Source: Odontesthes bonariensis
Taxonomy: Eukaryota > Chordata > Actinopteri > Atheriniformes > Atherinopsidae
DNA length: 64,000 nucleotides
Direction of reading: 5' to 3'
Assembly: GCF_027942865.1 (NCBI RefSeq)
Contig: NC_134509.1
Span: forward strand, 8,346,254-8,410,253
This document shows, in pieces, positions 12,106-26,309 of this stretch (positions are counted from its first letter, which is position 1; each line of letters begins with the position of its first letter). Both the position numbers and the translations under genes were made by a program. The notes under the pieces were generated by a model. It worked only from the letters and a program-made list of their open reading frames with translations, had not been told where the DNA came from and did no database searches.

Positions 12106-13537
12106 GGAGGGGGGGTCTGAGCAGAGGGGCTGTGTTGTTGTGCATTACACGGCACGTACAGCCTATGAATATATTTAAGGCTGCAAAGTTACAGTTTATT
12201 ATGAGCATTTATTTTCCAGTCTTACAGTTCTGACACTGGTTCAGAATGAAAACTGTGGTCTAAAAGATTTAGTTTGTGCGTCTTTAGTCAGCAGAGACTA
12301 CGTGTTTTATTGGATACAAAATGGTTAACTCACAAAGTTTTCCCTCAAGATGAAGGTGGGGATGCAATTTAATGTCTGGTAAGTATATGCTTGATTACAG
12401 CTGTCCACATGCAATCTGATCACTCAGCATGCATGACAATACCAGTTATAAATGTAATTTGCTCTAAAGGAATGGTAATACAACATGTGTGTGTGAATGA
12501 GAAGCCCGAGTAGAAAGTGGAAGCAGTTTAACAAGTCTGGGGTGTGTTTGATGAAGAAGAGGAACAGTGGGAATGAGGTCAGGCAGGAAGAACAATGATG
12601 AATGAAAGAAAAGCAGCACACACACCATTAATTATTAAAGTCCTGAAATGGGGGAATAAAGCAAAAAACTAAATTTATCAGAGTTTTTCACAAAGTGTAT
12701 ATTTATAATAGCATTCATATGCCTGGCTGTTGGAAATGAAGTAATTTAGGCAAAAATGACTTTTTTGCCTCGCCAGTAGATTACATTCTCGCCTGCTGTT
12801 CTGACTCAAGTCTCCTCCAGACAAAAGCACTGAATGATGCTGTTGACTCACTCATGTACAAGATTTTTCTTTTTTTCTTGTTAAAACAGACTCTGCTTAG
12901 CACAATGAATAAACATGGGTAGTGGAGAGAACAATGAGCTGAAGTTGAAAAAATTAAAACTGAAACTGTTAAAGGTTTTCTGTTCGTCAAGAGTCACTTC
13001 TTCACCTCAAACCAAGCAACAATATGAGGCATAATTCCATCTCTGAGTTCCCTGTAGAATTTACAAATAATCAACATAATCCAATGTTGTTTGTGCTGGT
13101 GTGTGTGCCCCCATGTTTTAAGTGGACGCGAGTGACTGTGAGCGCACTTTTCTCATTACTTGTGATCCACTCTGTGAGAGACCCCACAGGTTGACTGCTT
13201 TTTATTGCACTCCTCTTTTTAACTGTCTTACAAACACTCATACACGAATGTGCTCAATCACACATATGACGGCCATAGCTGACTCTAATACACCTGCTTA
13301 CTTTACCACTTCCCACACACATGCACGCACACGCAAAGGCACACAAACTGGTAAACACTCCCTCCACTTCCAAACAGCTCAAGCAACTGAAAACTAAGTT
13401 CCCACGAGAGCAGCAGTGGGGGGGGAGACAAAGAAAGAGAGATTAGATGAAAGTGAGATAAAATAAGACCACAAAAATTTCACTGTGCCGGCGTCTTCTC
13501 TTATTTTTTCTCCTCTCCCTTGTTTAGTCTCCTACTT
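12106..13537. other. Gene-free stretch
   Basis: Unique sequence with short low-complexity patches, including a G-run near 12102-12116 and CA-rich DNA near 13310-13340. No gene or recognisable element was found. Confidence 0.5.
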
Positions 13538-14049
13538 CAGAGGTCTTCAACAGGGGGTCCGCGACCCCCAGGGGGTCCGCGGAGGTACTGCAGGGGGGTC
13601 GCGAAATCTTTGGTTATACGATTTTTTTTAAATTAAAAAAAAAAAGAAATTTTTTTTTTTTTTTCAAACAGTTTTTTCTCACAAATTGTGTGCAAACGTG
13701 TGCCATCTGAGGATTCATTGTCCCATCTACATGCATGTTTAAAGATAAAATCTGTGGATTATTTGAATAGCTCAGTGTTGTATGCAAGATGTTTGTTTAT
13801 AAATGGCAGTGGCACGGCCACCCTGTACCTTGCACATGTTTAAAATAAAAACATGAATATACTAACCTGTGTATTATTTGAATAGCTTAGTATTGAATGT
13901 ACAATAACAGAGTAGCTATGTTGATACACGGCACTAGGCCCCGTTAAATATAAAACACAATTGTATGCCAAATAAATAGTAGGGGGGTCCCTGCTCCAAC
14001 TCTCCATCAGTTTGGGGGTCCCTGGCCTGAAAAACGTTGAAGACCCCTG
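13538..14049. mobile_element. Non-autonomous hAT element, 512 bp, perfect 8-bp TSD
   Basis: The ends are short inverted repeats: CAGAGGTCTTCAAC on the left, and on the right GTTGAAGACCCCTG, whose complement is CAGGGGTCTTCAAC. The flanks carry a perfect 8-bp duplication, TCCTACTT, at 13530-13537 and 14050-14057. An 8-bp TSD with CAGRGGT-type ends defines the hAT superfamily. The interior has GGGGGTCCGCGACCCC-like sequence and A/T runs but no transposase, so it was mobilised in trans. Confidence 0.92.
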
Positions 14050-14270
14050 TCCTACTTCATACTTTCGTCTAACGACTACTTTATTCGAGAACATGCTATT
14101 TTCATCATTCCTTGTTGCCCTTTCAACTTTACCTTTTCCATCTCATCCTTCATGCATCAGGTTACAAAAATAGAAAATGGAACCAACATGGCCACACAGA
14201 GAAAGCTTTTCTATAGCTAGGTGTCATCCACTTTGTCTGCCACTATGGCCGGCTACTCTGTAATGCTTAT

Positions 14271-14316
<46 letters not shown>

Positions 14317-16060
14317 GTGTGTGCGTGTGTGTAGCCACTACAGCGCACATGCTAGCCTGCCTGTTCGCTTCGTTGGCTGCCAAACAGTAAGATTTGCTCT
14401 CTGAGCATGGACGTTTTCCCTTGCCAGAACACTTTGTCCTAGTTTCCCACTGAGAAACTCTTGACTGTTACTCCAAACAACTTTATTGTCTAACTTTGAG
14501 GAAATTCATTTTTTATCTCGCAGAACAACAAGAGATATCTTTACAAGACTAAACAACCAAACAATAATTGGAAACATCTAAGTGCTCTGTGTTATAAAAG
14601 CGAGGTGAGAAATATATGAAACCATCTAAGACCTATCTTAATGTCATATAAAAGAAAGTATGACTGTGTCCAGGAGTTAGATTTAATTGATTAATAGTAT
14701 GTGGGAAACCATTTCCCTTTTCTTTGCTCAAGGTACTCAAGACATAAAAGCAATGATTGACTCTATTGAATCTTTGATCGTATGATTTTCACGAGTCGCT
14801 TGAGCAGCTGCTTTGTCATTGTGACTTCATGATGGGAGTTGTTTACTGCCTGAGGTGTCTGTGTTTAAATGATGCCAGATCTCGTGTCTACAGGGGACAA
14901 ATAAGGCACGAGGCGTTACTTCCCTATAGATAGAGAAGCTCTCAGAAGCACTCAACATAAACGCTGCTGTGGTTATGGGGCTGTCTGCAAGGCCTGTAAT
15001 TATGATAGGCTTCAGTCCATACAAATCCCATCCTCTGACATGCTTTATCTCGCTCTCACACACTTCTCTACCTCACACTGGTGTTATAGTCTCAACACCT
15101 CTCAGTTTTGGTGTTGACGTCATTTGGATAAGAATATATTTTCAACAGCTTGACCCAGTAGGGGGTGTAACAATATGTTTATTTGTCCCAAATTCTTAAC
15201 TATTTTTCCACAGACAGATAAGGATATTTGATAAAATCATCATTAAAATTGTTGGTCATCGAAACCAAATGATGAATCAGTAATTAATTACCAAGCAGAA
15301 TTGTCACTCTTGAGTGTCTGTGTTTGTGTCTACAGAGCAGATAGTGAAGGGCTGAATTCCAGCACTGGCAATCACAAGCAGTTATCATCACCATAGACAA
15401 TTACAAATGGCTTATTCTTGAACTATAATATTATTTATGAAACTTAGACAATAGTTTATTAAAGGATTGTTTATTAGGGATGGCTGCTACCATCCGAACG
15501 CTATATACAACACAAAGGTATGAGGGAAAATAGAACTATTTTTTTGTTGTGAAGCATTGAGAGTGAATTCAGCCGTCCCATGGAATGAGAAAGGAAACTT
15601 CTTTGCAATCTCACGGTATAGCAACAAATACCTCTGTAACACTGCTAAATAGAAGCACTGAAGATTCTGTGTGTGGGGTAAGGATTACTTCTGGGTATCT
15701 TGCTTCTCCTTCTCTAAAACCAATAATCAGTTTTTATCACATTTACAGTCCAGGTGAAGCTACTATGTTGAGCTGTATTTACTAGCAGCCGACGGGCATT
15801 TTCCTTTACCAAAGGGAAACGTTTTAATAGAACAGGTTAGCTGTAGTATGTTAGTAAAGCTGATATCACTTACTGTATCATCTCCTTCTAAAATGTTTCT
15901 CCAACTGAATTCTAAATCACAGACGTTCGAATACTGTACCGTTTGAGCCGTAGTATTTTGATATAACCGCTTTTAATAGCAGAAAAAAAAACTTGAAACG
16001 AAGCAGAGATTGAATGTTTGCAATAGAATACTTGAAACATGATTGACAAAAAAGCAAACT
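14050..16060. other. Gene-free stretch with one microsatellite
   Basis: A (TG)n microsatellite with two GC interruptions occupies 14272-14332. The remainder is unique sequence with no recognised exon or element. Confidence 0.6.
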
Positions 16061-16064
16061 AACA

Positions 16065-16200
16065 TCCTTTGCAAACATCTTGGACTGGTCATGGCCCTCA
16101 GACTTGGAGGTGGTTATTTTCATCCTGGCTGCTTCACACTCGGCTGCAAATCGCCCCAGTGCCTGCTGGAGGTCTCCAGTTGATGAACCCAACAGGACAC
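16065..16200 (-). mobile_element. Short RTE/Rex3-like reverse transcriptase fragment
   Basis: On the minus strand the frame reads GSSTGDLQQALGRFAAECEA and then ARMKITTSKSE. This is the stretch just after the catalytic FADD box of Rex3/RTE-type LINE reverse transcriptases (usual form LQ.AL..FAAECEAAGM..STSKSE). Only about 45 residues are preserved, so this is a 5'- and 3'-truncated relic. Confidence 0.75.
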
Positions 16201-16209
16201 CATGTGCAA

Positions 16210-19200
16210 AGATCAGGGAGCTAAGGTGTTAGGAAGCTAATTAGCCATTACCTTCATGATAAAAACAGTTCAGCTGTTTTGCATGCACCATGTACAATAA
16301 GTTCACTTTCCTTTCTTCGTAATGGTTGTTCATAATGGACCAAGCAAACTGGCTCTAGAAGGAACCCTCACGATTTTAAAGGTAGAAAAAAAAGTTTGAT
16401 GTGTCAATAGAGTATGAGAAAGCAATACCTACGACGTGCTATATAGAACAAGCCTGCATACTAAGCAACTGATATATTTAACTGAGAGACTTTCAAGGCA
16501 GTTTGGGTTTTCCTATAATACCATATCAGAATATGTTGATGTCTGTATGCTGCTATGAGCACACCTACTGTTTAGTGTAAATGTCGGCAAATGTATCCTT
16601 CCAGTTAACTGGCCACATCTCCTCTATTTGCTTCGTTGATAAAAGACATTGGAAGTAAAATAATTATGGATTACAAATACTTTGCTTTTGAAGAACCAAG
16701 TATCACACAGTAAGAAAAAAAAATGGAAGAAATCCTGTATAGAGAAAAGGATTCATCAAACTGCCATCAGTTAATCGTTTTATAATTGATGGCAGTCCTC
16801 TGAATTGAATAGCGAGGTGCCTGGAGATCCCCACCGCTTTCTAACCAGCACAGTCGGACATTATATTGTGTCACTAAAGACCATGCTTCCAACAGGGCAG
16901 TATTTTGCCTTTGTGAGCAGATCAAATCAGATTTAGTTTGGAGCATACTGTGAGTTTAATAACATTAGCAATTTGTGCATATTGCTCAGGATTAGAATTA
17001 TCGGACACTCGGGCAACTCGATAAATTCTTTGTTGCATCAGCTGCCTTTTTTCTTTTCGAAAGAAATTAAACACAGCATAAAGTACGGTTATTGGAGAAC
17101 TGTTGGAGTTCCATATGATTTCATGAAAAAAGTCCTTGACTGTAATCCCTGAAAATTGACTAGTGAGATGATCAGATGACATGATCACTGTCAAGCTGTT
17201 CCCGCTCAGGAAAGTATCTATTTATTGACAATAAAGATGTCATAAAATGACACACAATAAACAGTGTACAAGCAGTCATAATAGAAGCTACTATATATCA
17301 GCCAGGTGCAGCGGGACACTTTGGTTTTCAATATATGACCTTATTTACAGCAGCTGCACCTTCTTTCAGGTGTGCGATTGTGACAATAAGGATGAACTTG
17401 ACTGACCCTATAAAAAATTAGCCCGAACCTGAGTCAGCAATAACGGCATCAGCTGTCCCAACACTCATCCAAAGCCGTGTGCCCCACACAAACACACATG
17501 CCCTCAGAAACACACTCTGATAAACTGCATATGCAGCAAAGAAAGAGACAATTCTATATGCGACTATTCGTCCTCCATACTCCCGCCATCCCTGCACCTG
17601 ACCTTCGGCGTTATTATTGAGCCTTCTCCATTCCTGACACTCGCAGCTCTTCCCTGAAGAAAGCAATTCATCCATTTTCCAATAACTTACCACCCTAGGC
17701 AATTATGTCTGTTTCTCTGCCACCTCTCTGCTTCTCAATAAAGTGCTCATAAATGGGGAGGGCAAAGATGTGAATCAAGGAAGTGATTTTGAAAAGATTG
17801 CTGGGTGTGTGAGGAAATGAGACAGTGAGAGCGTGTGTCTGCCAGAGAGTGAGAGTGATGGTTCCGTTAAGAGATGCGTGAAGATAGCAAAAGTGATATT
17901 AAAAAGTAGGAGTTAAAGGAGAGAACGTGCGGCGGATTGGTTGGCAGAAGCTGTGAATTTGACATGTCTGAAGCATCAAAGCCGTGTGCAGCTCAGCAGG
18001 GTTCAGACACTGGACTGAAACAATGCACAGAGCAGAAAATGGCTTGATTAAATGAACCATAACTGCATTAGAGCACCTGATTTACCAATAAACATGCAAT
18101 GTAACTGTTTATTTAAGTTGTTCTGAATAATAATAGCTTAGGTATTTTTAAACTATCAAATATCTCATCACAGGCCGATAACACGGGCAAAACTACAAAC
18201 ATATATCAATTCATCTGAGGCTAATCCAGTTTTACTGGGAATTAAAGAAAGACAAATTGTTGTGAATTCTATATTATGATCGAGGATGACTCAGAGTGAC
18301 ATAATAAACTAAACTGCCCGCTGCTGACATTATTCACAAACTGTAAAATGTTCATGTTACAGCTATCATTTAGCAGGTAGTTTTAATCAGAGCAACTTGC
18401 CAAAAATCTTTAAATATATTTACATTGCAATTATGAATGACAACATATGACACTTATTAGTTTGAGGCGTGTTGTGTAAATAAGATTGTTATCTGAAGGA
18501 CTTCCAGCCACAATGATGTGCCTGATATTACCTTATGTAGCATTTACCGGTTAGGACTTGTTTAGTTTTTTTAAGCTTCGTCTTTACACATTAATATATC
18601 GGATTAACAAAAAGTCAAGTAAAAGGCTCCTTTGGCCTGCATTCAGATAGATAAACTTTGGACAGTTCTGTGCATAAACAAGCACTGATACACTCATTAT
18701 TAAATCTCTCGATGACAAAAACAGTAACTCCTCAGATATCATTGATCAGTTTCAGATGACAGCTGACACGTTTTATAATAAATTCAATAGGAGACCTGTC
18801 ATCTGCCGGTATTAAAGCTGACAACAGTGTGTCAGATGACCAAGGTTGATTCTATTCAGGACCGGTTTGTTTAGCTTCAATGTCCCTTTGGAGCAATTTT
18901 CTTTAACGAAGGCCAGTGAAAAAATGATAGAATTGATCAGTGCTTTGTTATAACCTAGAAATTTGCTGATAAAATGAACCAAGTTTTGAAGTGATCAAGT
19001 TAATTGTCTCTCCAAAATGACCTCTTTCCTGTTTCAGGGCAAGAACCAACAACACCAAAAACACAACAAAGACCAGCCTACATTCAAGTTGTTACACATG
19101 TTTTTTTTAAGGGATGCAGCAGTTGTTAATCTATCTATCTGCATCCCTGATATTTGCCTGCTTTAAACTCAGATACCCAAACCCTATTATACAATCATTG

Positions 19201-21809
19201 GAGGTTTTTCCTTCTTATTCACACTCAGCACCTAATTTTGTTCAACAAACTGTGAGTGTGCAGGACACGAGGAGGATGCCGACTGGTGCACCTTTCACCA
19301 GTTAGTGGGCATCAGAAGAGTGCTGGAGCTGAGTCTCACAGGGTTTTTTTTTTTTCCCCCTCCTACTCTGACAGCGGCACGACTTGCCTTGCACCCCAGA
19401 AAGACTAATAATACTTCCCACAATTGAGACATCACACCTGCCTACACCGCACACAGCCAAGAGAGTGACAAGGAGAAAGCAAGACAGAGGGAGAAAGGGA
19501 GGGAATGGAATCTGTGGTACTAATTTTGGAACAGGAGATAAGTCAGTTTTTACCGTCATCATTTGCTCTAATGAACACCTTGTCTGTGACAGAGGGTTAA
19601 ACATTTGTGAGCTAAACACTTTTCATCAGGGTGTTAACGTTCTCTACCTGCTGATAGATTTCAATCAGCTGAAAAATATCACATTTACATTTCGACTCAA
19701 CACTTGGGCGTAAATTAATAAACGCTTGGGAACTGAGATACACTTTAAAAGAAAGGCTCGAACAACTATTTTCATACAAGTTTCATGTAGCTTTATTTTT
19801 GTCCCCTGTCCTTCACGCACGCATAGACACACACACACACACACACACACGCACACCCTCTCATTACTTTCCTGCAGCCTCCATACACTCATCCATTGAC
19901 GCCAAAGTGCCGGGTGATTGCGGGAATGGTGCCGAGTTGATATTTTAAACATTGCGTGTCTTTCTATCTGCATGTTGATCTGTTTTTCAGTGGAGCGTTT
20001 CATACACACTCTTTAAAAGCCTCTATATATACACACGCATGTCAAATCCTCAGGGGTGAATCAGCCGTTGCTGCCACGTCTTCTGAAGGATCTGCGGCTG
20101 CATGTGCTTGAAGTGCTGCAGCAGCTTCAATAAAGAGGGATGAAGGGGAGAGTGGGAGGCGGTAGGAACGCTGGACAAAGGCAATCATCTCCTCATAATG
20201 ACTATTAAATCTCACCCAAAATGGAAGAGAGCCTGATCCTCCTTATTTTGCCTCTGAGGCTAGAACACCAACTTCACAATGATTGTGTTCATTATGCAAC
20301 AGTATGCACCGATCCATTCCCAATTCTCCGGGTAATCTAAATACCGCGGGCTTTAGTCATCTCAGGCCTGTGTTGCAATTGATACTCTTACAGCATAAAA
20401 ATGACTTGAAACTTCACTAAATCAATATTTGATGTCATGGTAGCAGAAGGGCTTCAGGGATAAGTAGACTTACTTTAGCTACTTTGGGTCCAAAAGAACA
20501 GACCAGTCCAGAGAGTGAAGGATGCCACTCAGAGCAACAAACTCTGATTGTTTCAGTTTTCAGCCCACAAACTCTTATCAGCCTAGCTTGTGGCTTCAGT
20601 GAGCACTGGCCGCTCTGTTATACTTGTGCAGCTCGAAATGGCAAAGTTAGCAACCAGATAACAGGGTACAAGCTGGGGAATATGTCCGGCCAAAGAGAGG
20701 TATAGTACTTTTTTTTCTTAGTAATTGGTGTAAACAGCTGTGAAGGAGTGTGAATATTGGACTTACATTTATCAGGTAGACAGAAAAAAAATGCTCCAAA
20801 TGAGTGTTGATGGTGCCAGGATGCCCTAACGACTTAAAGGTAATGATGTCAAATTGTGTTTACACCTTGTTCTTCTACCCCTGTTTAGCTAAGAAAATCA
20901 ATCAATGCAGTGTAAGAGGACACTAAATAATATATGACTTTTATGTTTATATATATATAAACTAAACAGAGCAGGTAAAACAACAATCAAGAGGCCAACA
21001 GAATACAAACAGTGTGAGAAGCAGCATGAGACGTCCAGAAACACAATAATGCAGATCACAAGTACATTATCATCCTTGACAATGCGATTTGTTTTCTGTT
21101 CTTCTGAGATACAAATCTGATGATGTCCCTCAAGAAGGAATACTCGGACATAGGGGATGAGGGATAATTCACTGCATTGTACATTTCTGTTCTACATTCT
21201 GCGCACTGTAATCAAAACCTCTTAATTATTTGACAATGCCTTTGATGATCTGCAACTGGCGAATGAAATGACAGTGCAGTAAACAAAACCAGAAGATTTC
21301 AGTGGCAATAAATAATGAAAATACTTTTTTCTGACTTAGATATAAGAACAAACAAACATGTTTTGCCTTTTCTGGTAAACGGGCAGGCCTCATGCTGAAA
21401 TCCAGCCTTCCTCTTATGATTAGAATGTATGCTTAAATGGGAATGTTGTATATTTGCAGTGTATTACAATAATTTTCTACTTTAAGTGCAATTGTTGCCA
21501 AATGCATTGTCAAACATGCTGCTGCTTCACCGTAGTTCCCAAAGTGAATGGCCTTCGTTATCCATAACGCAGCCTGTTAAGCTACCATGTTTGCCTCATT
21601 AGTGAAGATGATGAGAGGGAAAACATATAAAGTATTTGTATCAGATTATAGTTCATCATCCAATTTGTTTTCCACTTTGGTCTGGGAGACACTCATAAAA
21701 AGGGAAGAGGATTATGAGAGAGGCTGGGAAATGAATGTGTACCAGCTGATATCTGGGGAATTCCTGAAAAAAATTAGCCACACATTTATACACGCAGACG
21801 AATATTTAT

Positions 21810-21842
<33 letters not shown>

Positions 21843-24800
21843 CTCAGGCAAATGGCTGACCCTATGTGTTCCCACGACATGTGTTACTTCAGAGTCCAGT
21901 TGGTTGAGTGGAAAAGCCACAATGATGCAAACTGGAACATAAGAGGAGTACAAATAAACATGACTGGCCCAGAACAGAAATAGATGAGGACATATGAGTG
22001 GCTTTAGTGAAACTGTGGCAACTTTACAAGCAAGTAGTCGCCAGTACTTTTAATGCTGTCACACTGCAGATGACAAAATCATTCTTACTAAACAGCTAAA
22101 TCTGTCATTCAAAAAAAGGGATGAAATTCTCAATATGTTTCCCCACAATAGCTGTCTTTCTGTTTGACACATGCCATGCAACAGCTTGAGTCTGTAAGAC
22201 TCTGCATCATTCATTCATTCAATCATTTTCCACTTTGAGTCTTTCTCAGCTACCTTCCTGCTGAAAGGCAGCATGATCCCTGGACTGGTCATTGGTCCAT
22301 CACAGAAAAAAGCATTATGAAAGGAAAAATACAACTTAACACTTAAACTGTTGAGCAACTTGGATCCTAAAGTAAATCAAAACTGGGAAAACAAATTGTT
22401 GTTCGAATTTGTTCAAAAGTACAACGGTCTGTCTTTTTTTCGTTCCCAAACACTAAGAGAGTGCTCTTGAATGGTAACAAACGGTAGTGACTTTTGAAAA
22501 TGTTTCAAAATGCCGGCATCGAGTTTAAGATGAGCAGATATTTTTCAGAGTGAATATCTTGTCTCTTCTGCTTTCAATAAAATGCAGACTCTCACAAAAG
22601 CAAATTGTTGTAATTATAATAGAAATTTGATGAGTAAGCACCTGATTTTTGTTAATGTAACGGAATTCTAAAGAATTAAGATTGTCATTTACACTTAATC
22701 CCCCATGTGACATGTCAAAATGCATGGGCCTCACAGGAACGGGACACACCCAAGCTTTTATCTGCGCGCGTTGTATCAGTACATCAGTTTATTGTTGGCT
22801 TTGCTCTTTAATGAATTGACTTTGAAGACGAATTGTGAAACATGTGGGCTATTTCCTCTATGTGGATGATTCGCTTTAAACATTTCCATAGAAACCATTG
22901 CTGCATTGTGATATTGGTTTCTTTGATTATTGAAAAATATAAGAAACAAAGATCATTTATTCCCCTGGTAAACCATGAAAATGGTGGCGTCTTCAATGCT
23001 AATGTGGCAGTTGCCTTGTGGTGGGAGTTTTGTTGCTGTAATAATGTCGCCTTTTTTTTTCCAGTTTGAGAGAATTCAACCAACATCATTATAGCATCAG
23101 CCCATGAGTAAAGCAACCCCCTCATTTTGCCATTATCACGGAAACTGTTTTATAAACTGCTCTTTGGCTTTATTTTTGTGACCCCCCCACTATCAGTGCC
23201 ACCAGTGCTCGCAGTCTCACACAGAGTATGAATCTAAAAGCTGAAAATATGCACGTTTTTTATCTGGATGTGGAAAAGACACACATTGTAATGTGCTGTT
23301 GCAAGTAATACCTTACAAACACACCTCAGGTGCCTCTCAGTTTGAGACGCAGAGCTACTGCACGACTTGAATCGTTCTATTATTCTGGCTGAAATTTAGT
23401 GAAAGCTATATTTCTGTGTGTTGGCTAAAGGGAAAATCAATTTTGTATTATACGTGTAATTCTGGACAGCTTAATGACTGTTTGTGACACAAACAATTCT
23501 CTCAGATAGAAACCAGGCAAAACAGCATGGGAGGAGACAAAAAGACAAAAAAAGCAGTGAAGGAATACATCAAACTCTTTTTTTTTCTTTATTCTTTCCC
23601 AGCTGTCAAAAGTATGTCACTTCAGTGTACAAAGGAAAATGTATCATAAAGCAATGTTTGACACAAAAGTTGTATGTTTGTCATTTGCAATGATGGTCAA
23701 CAGTTTTCAAGCAAGCGCTGTCGCACTGCTAATTGTTTACTTTCTACTGTTTATTCCCTTTTTCAAGCCGTAAAGGAATAGATGAGGACCAACTGGTGAC
23801 AGACTGTAGGCGGACAATGCGCGCCCGGATCCAGCACCGTGCAGCTCTCAGTTTTGTTTTCACCCACATTAGTCACAGAGGAAAAGGAATACATTTGAGT
23901 CAAGACATAAATGGGGATTCATGGAGCCAGGTCTGTAGAGTGCAGATGAATTTGACAATGTTTTATACAACTGTGAACTAATTATTTCATTGCAGGGTCA
24001 CTTCCGTTTCACAAAGAAATAAAAAATAAAATCTAGTAAATGAATAGTGGCAGGATCAGAAAAACTAGGCCACCATTCCCCTAATAAACTAATACTCGTC
24101 CACTAATGTGTAGCTAGTCTTTTGAGTTTCCTCTAACTTCAGGAGCGGTTCATGAACGTAAATCACGATTTCGATATATCGGTTTATCAAAATCTATTTG
24201 GAAAATTTCGTGGTAAGCCAATGTTGCTTTGAAGAGTCTGCAGACTGCTGTGAACGGCGGGTATTAAAGATGCAGTAAGAGACTGCAGAATGGGAAGGAG
24301 AAGAGAGAGTTACACACCAGCAGGCAGCACGCTTTGTTGTCCGCACACACGTGCAAACATCAGAGGAAATGACACGTTTGAAAGGCTTAATAGTGCAGAT
24401 TATCATGGCACACACGTCAACAAGCACACGCGTGTGGGCACACATTATGGGCCCACGCCTCAGGAGTTGGCCCTTCTGTGACATTTGGAAAGGGCAGGAG
24501 CGGCATCACTCATACACTAATACACACTTTTTGACCTCCACACCATCAGGTGTCGGCACAGCCCCCCCATTCGGGAGTTCAATACTCAGATTAACATCAG
24601 GAATCCGGATTAGCTTGCCCCTGCAGGGTTTGGACAGCACACACTCGTTTCACCTGGCTGTCCCACAGCCCATGGGAGCCACCCACAGAGCCACACACAC
24701 TAACACATCCCTATATGTGGTATTGGCAAACAAGGAGTGTGTGCCAGTGTATCAACCGTATAATAGTTGTATGACACATGAGGATAAGGGTTAATAAAAC

Positions 24801-26150
24801 ACCTGACCCAGCAACAGAAGAGTAATTATAGTCACTTAAAGTACTTACATGTAGAACAATGTAAGTATGTTTTGAAGAGGACATACTGAAACGGCTTTAA
24901 CTACTGATATCCATTAATTAGGAGGCGGAATGATACAATAATGCTGTTTATCGTCTCGTATTTCTAAGTCTATAGGGCTCAATCTGTCACATTATTTTTT
25001 GCTATAAAGTTAAGAATAGTTGGGAAACTGCATCAGTAACAAAACTCTCCCCCATCCCTGACTGCCTGTGCAGTCTTACATAACGATGCCTCATGAGCCA
25101 CCTCACAGCAAGAGAGTTTGCTCAGTATCGTTAAGAGGCATTTCTTCCATCTTTCAAAGTGCCAGATTTAGCAGCGGATTCCAGGCTTGACCAACGCACT
25201 TCTCACCAGTCAGTCAAAATCAGATAATTGATTTCTTTGATGCAAGGTTTGAAGAAAGGCCAAGCTAAAAAAGCATCTGAACAAAGCTGCAGACTATTCG
25301 ACTGATTTAGCGCATGACAGCGTGTCAGACCTCTATGTCTCCTCTCTTAGAGATGCTTTGTCCCATGATCTCTCCTATTTATATTTAACAAGGAAATCTG
25401 GATGCCTCTGCAGCCATGGTGTGCTTTTCATTCCGAAAGGTTAGAAGATGAGCTGTAGCTCTGAGACTCAGATCAACACAGCAGGCTTGGCTGTTTTCAT
25501 CTCCTCTGTCTGTCTGAGCAACTGCAGCTCCTCTGCTTCGATGAGTCACTCACTGGAATGCAACAGGAAATCGTGCGTTTCTACTGCCACCTTGTGTTTG
25601 CTGTAATTTTTAATGTTAGATTCCAAAAATGAAGGCAGATGAACAGCATTGGTAATTAGTCTTTACATGTTTTCTAAAAAGGTGCCACTAAGAAACAAAC
25701 TTTAAAAAATAATCTCTGCTAAAATGGAATTTTTCATATGTTTACAAAAGAAAACATGTAATGGAAGTTAAGTTCACAACAGTTGGTCCCCTCCTAGCAG
25801 CAGCAAATGTGAGCTCGCTGGCAAGGGTCTCGACCAAAAAAAAGAGAGAAAACAAAAAAACAAAAAAAACCTGGTCTGGTATGGAATTCAGAAAATAAAA
25901 CCTTAAGTGGTCTTTGATACAAAAAAGCAACAGCTTCCCACTGAAGTCAACTGTATGAAATATACAGTATGTTTCAAAACTAAAAGTTTTGAAACTTCCT
26001 CCACCACCAGCCTCCCCAACCTCCTTGTTTCGACTTTGTTGGTCATACATAAAACAGGGATTTCTCAGGCTGGTTTGTGGCTCAGAAACACTACAGCCTT
26101 TGATAAAACATCAGTATTTGATGTCCTGGGAAGTGAGAGGAGGTAGAGAC
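16210..26150. other. Ten-kilobase gene-free block of mostly unique DNA
   Basis: I found no supported exon and hardly any transposon sequence. It includes CA microsatellites at 19826-19850 and 21811-21838. Open frames here (for example 147 codons at 24351-24794) overlap frames on the opposite strand and have no family features. Several parts, such as 18700-18850, 24530-24680 and 25060-25440, are compositionally even and not repeat-like. They could be conserved regulatory DNA, but that cannot be judged without alignment. Confidence 0.5.
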
Positions 26151-26159
26151 AGCTGCATA

Positions 26160-26301
26160 AACTTTATAAATGAAAAAATAATTATTAATAATAATTAATA
26201 ATAAAAAATAATAATGAAATTTTAAAAAATTAATTATAAAATTTAAAAAAATCCCCCATTGGGGGATGAATAAAGTATTTTTCTATTCTATTCTATTCTA
26301 A
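26160..26301 (+). mobile_element. Rex1 LINE 3' end
   Basis: An AT-rich leader (AATAATTATTAAT-type) is followed by the Rex1 3' end with the CCCCCATTGGGGG hairpin, GATGAATAAAGT, and a (TTCTA)n tail at about 26280-26301. No coding part remains. It closely matches the 3' end at 4070-4128. Confidence 0.8.
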
Positions 26302-26309
26302 ACTGCATG

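Noticed and set aside
22203..22310. Possible additional copy of the tRNA-SINE-like repeat
   Set aside because: Only a few short words match (ATTCATTCATTC, CTGGACTGGTC, GTCCATCACAG); too diverged to claim.
24351..24794. 147-codon plus-strand frame
   Set aside because: Overlaps open frames on the same and opposite strand, with CA-rich repeats giving His/Thr runs; no family features.
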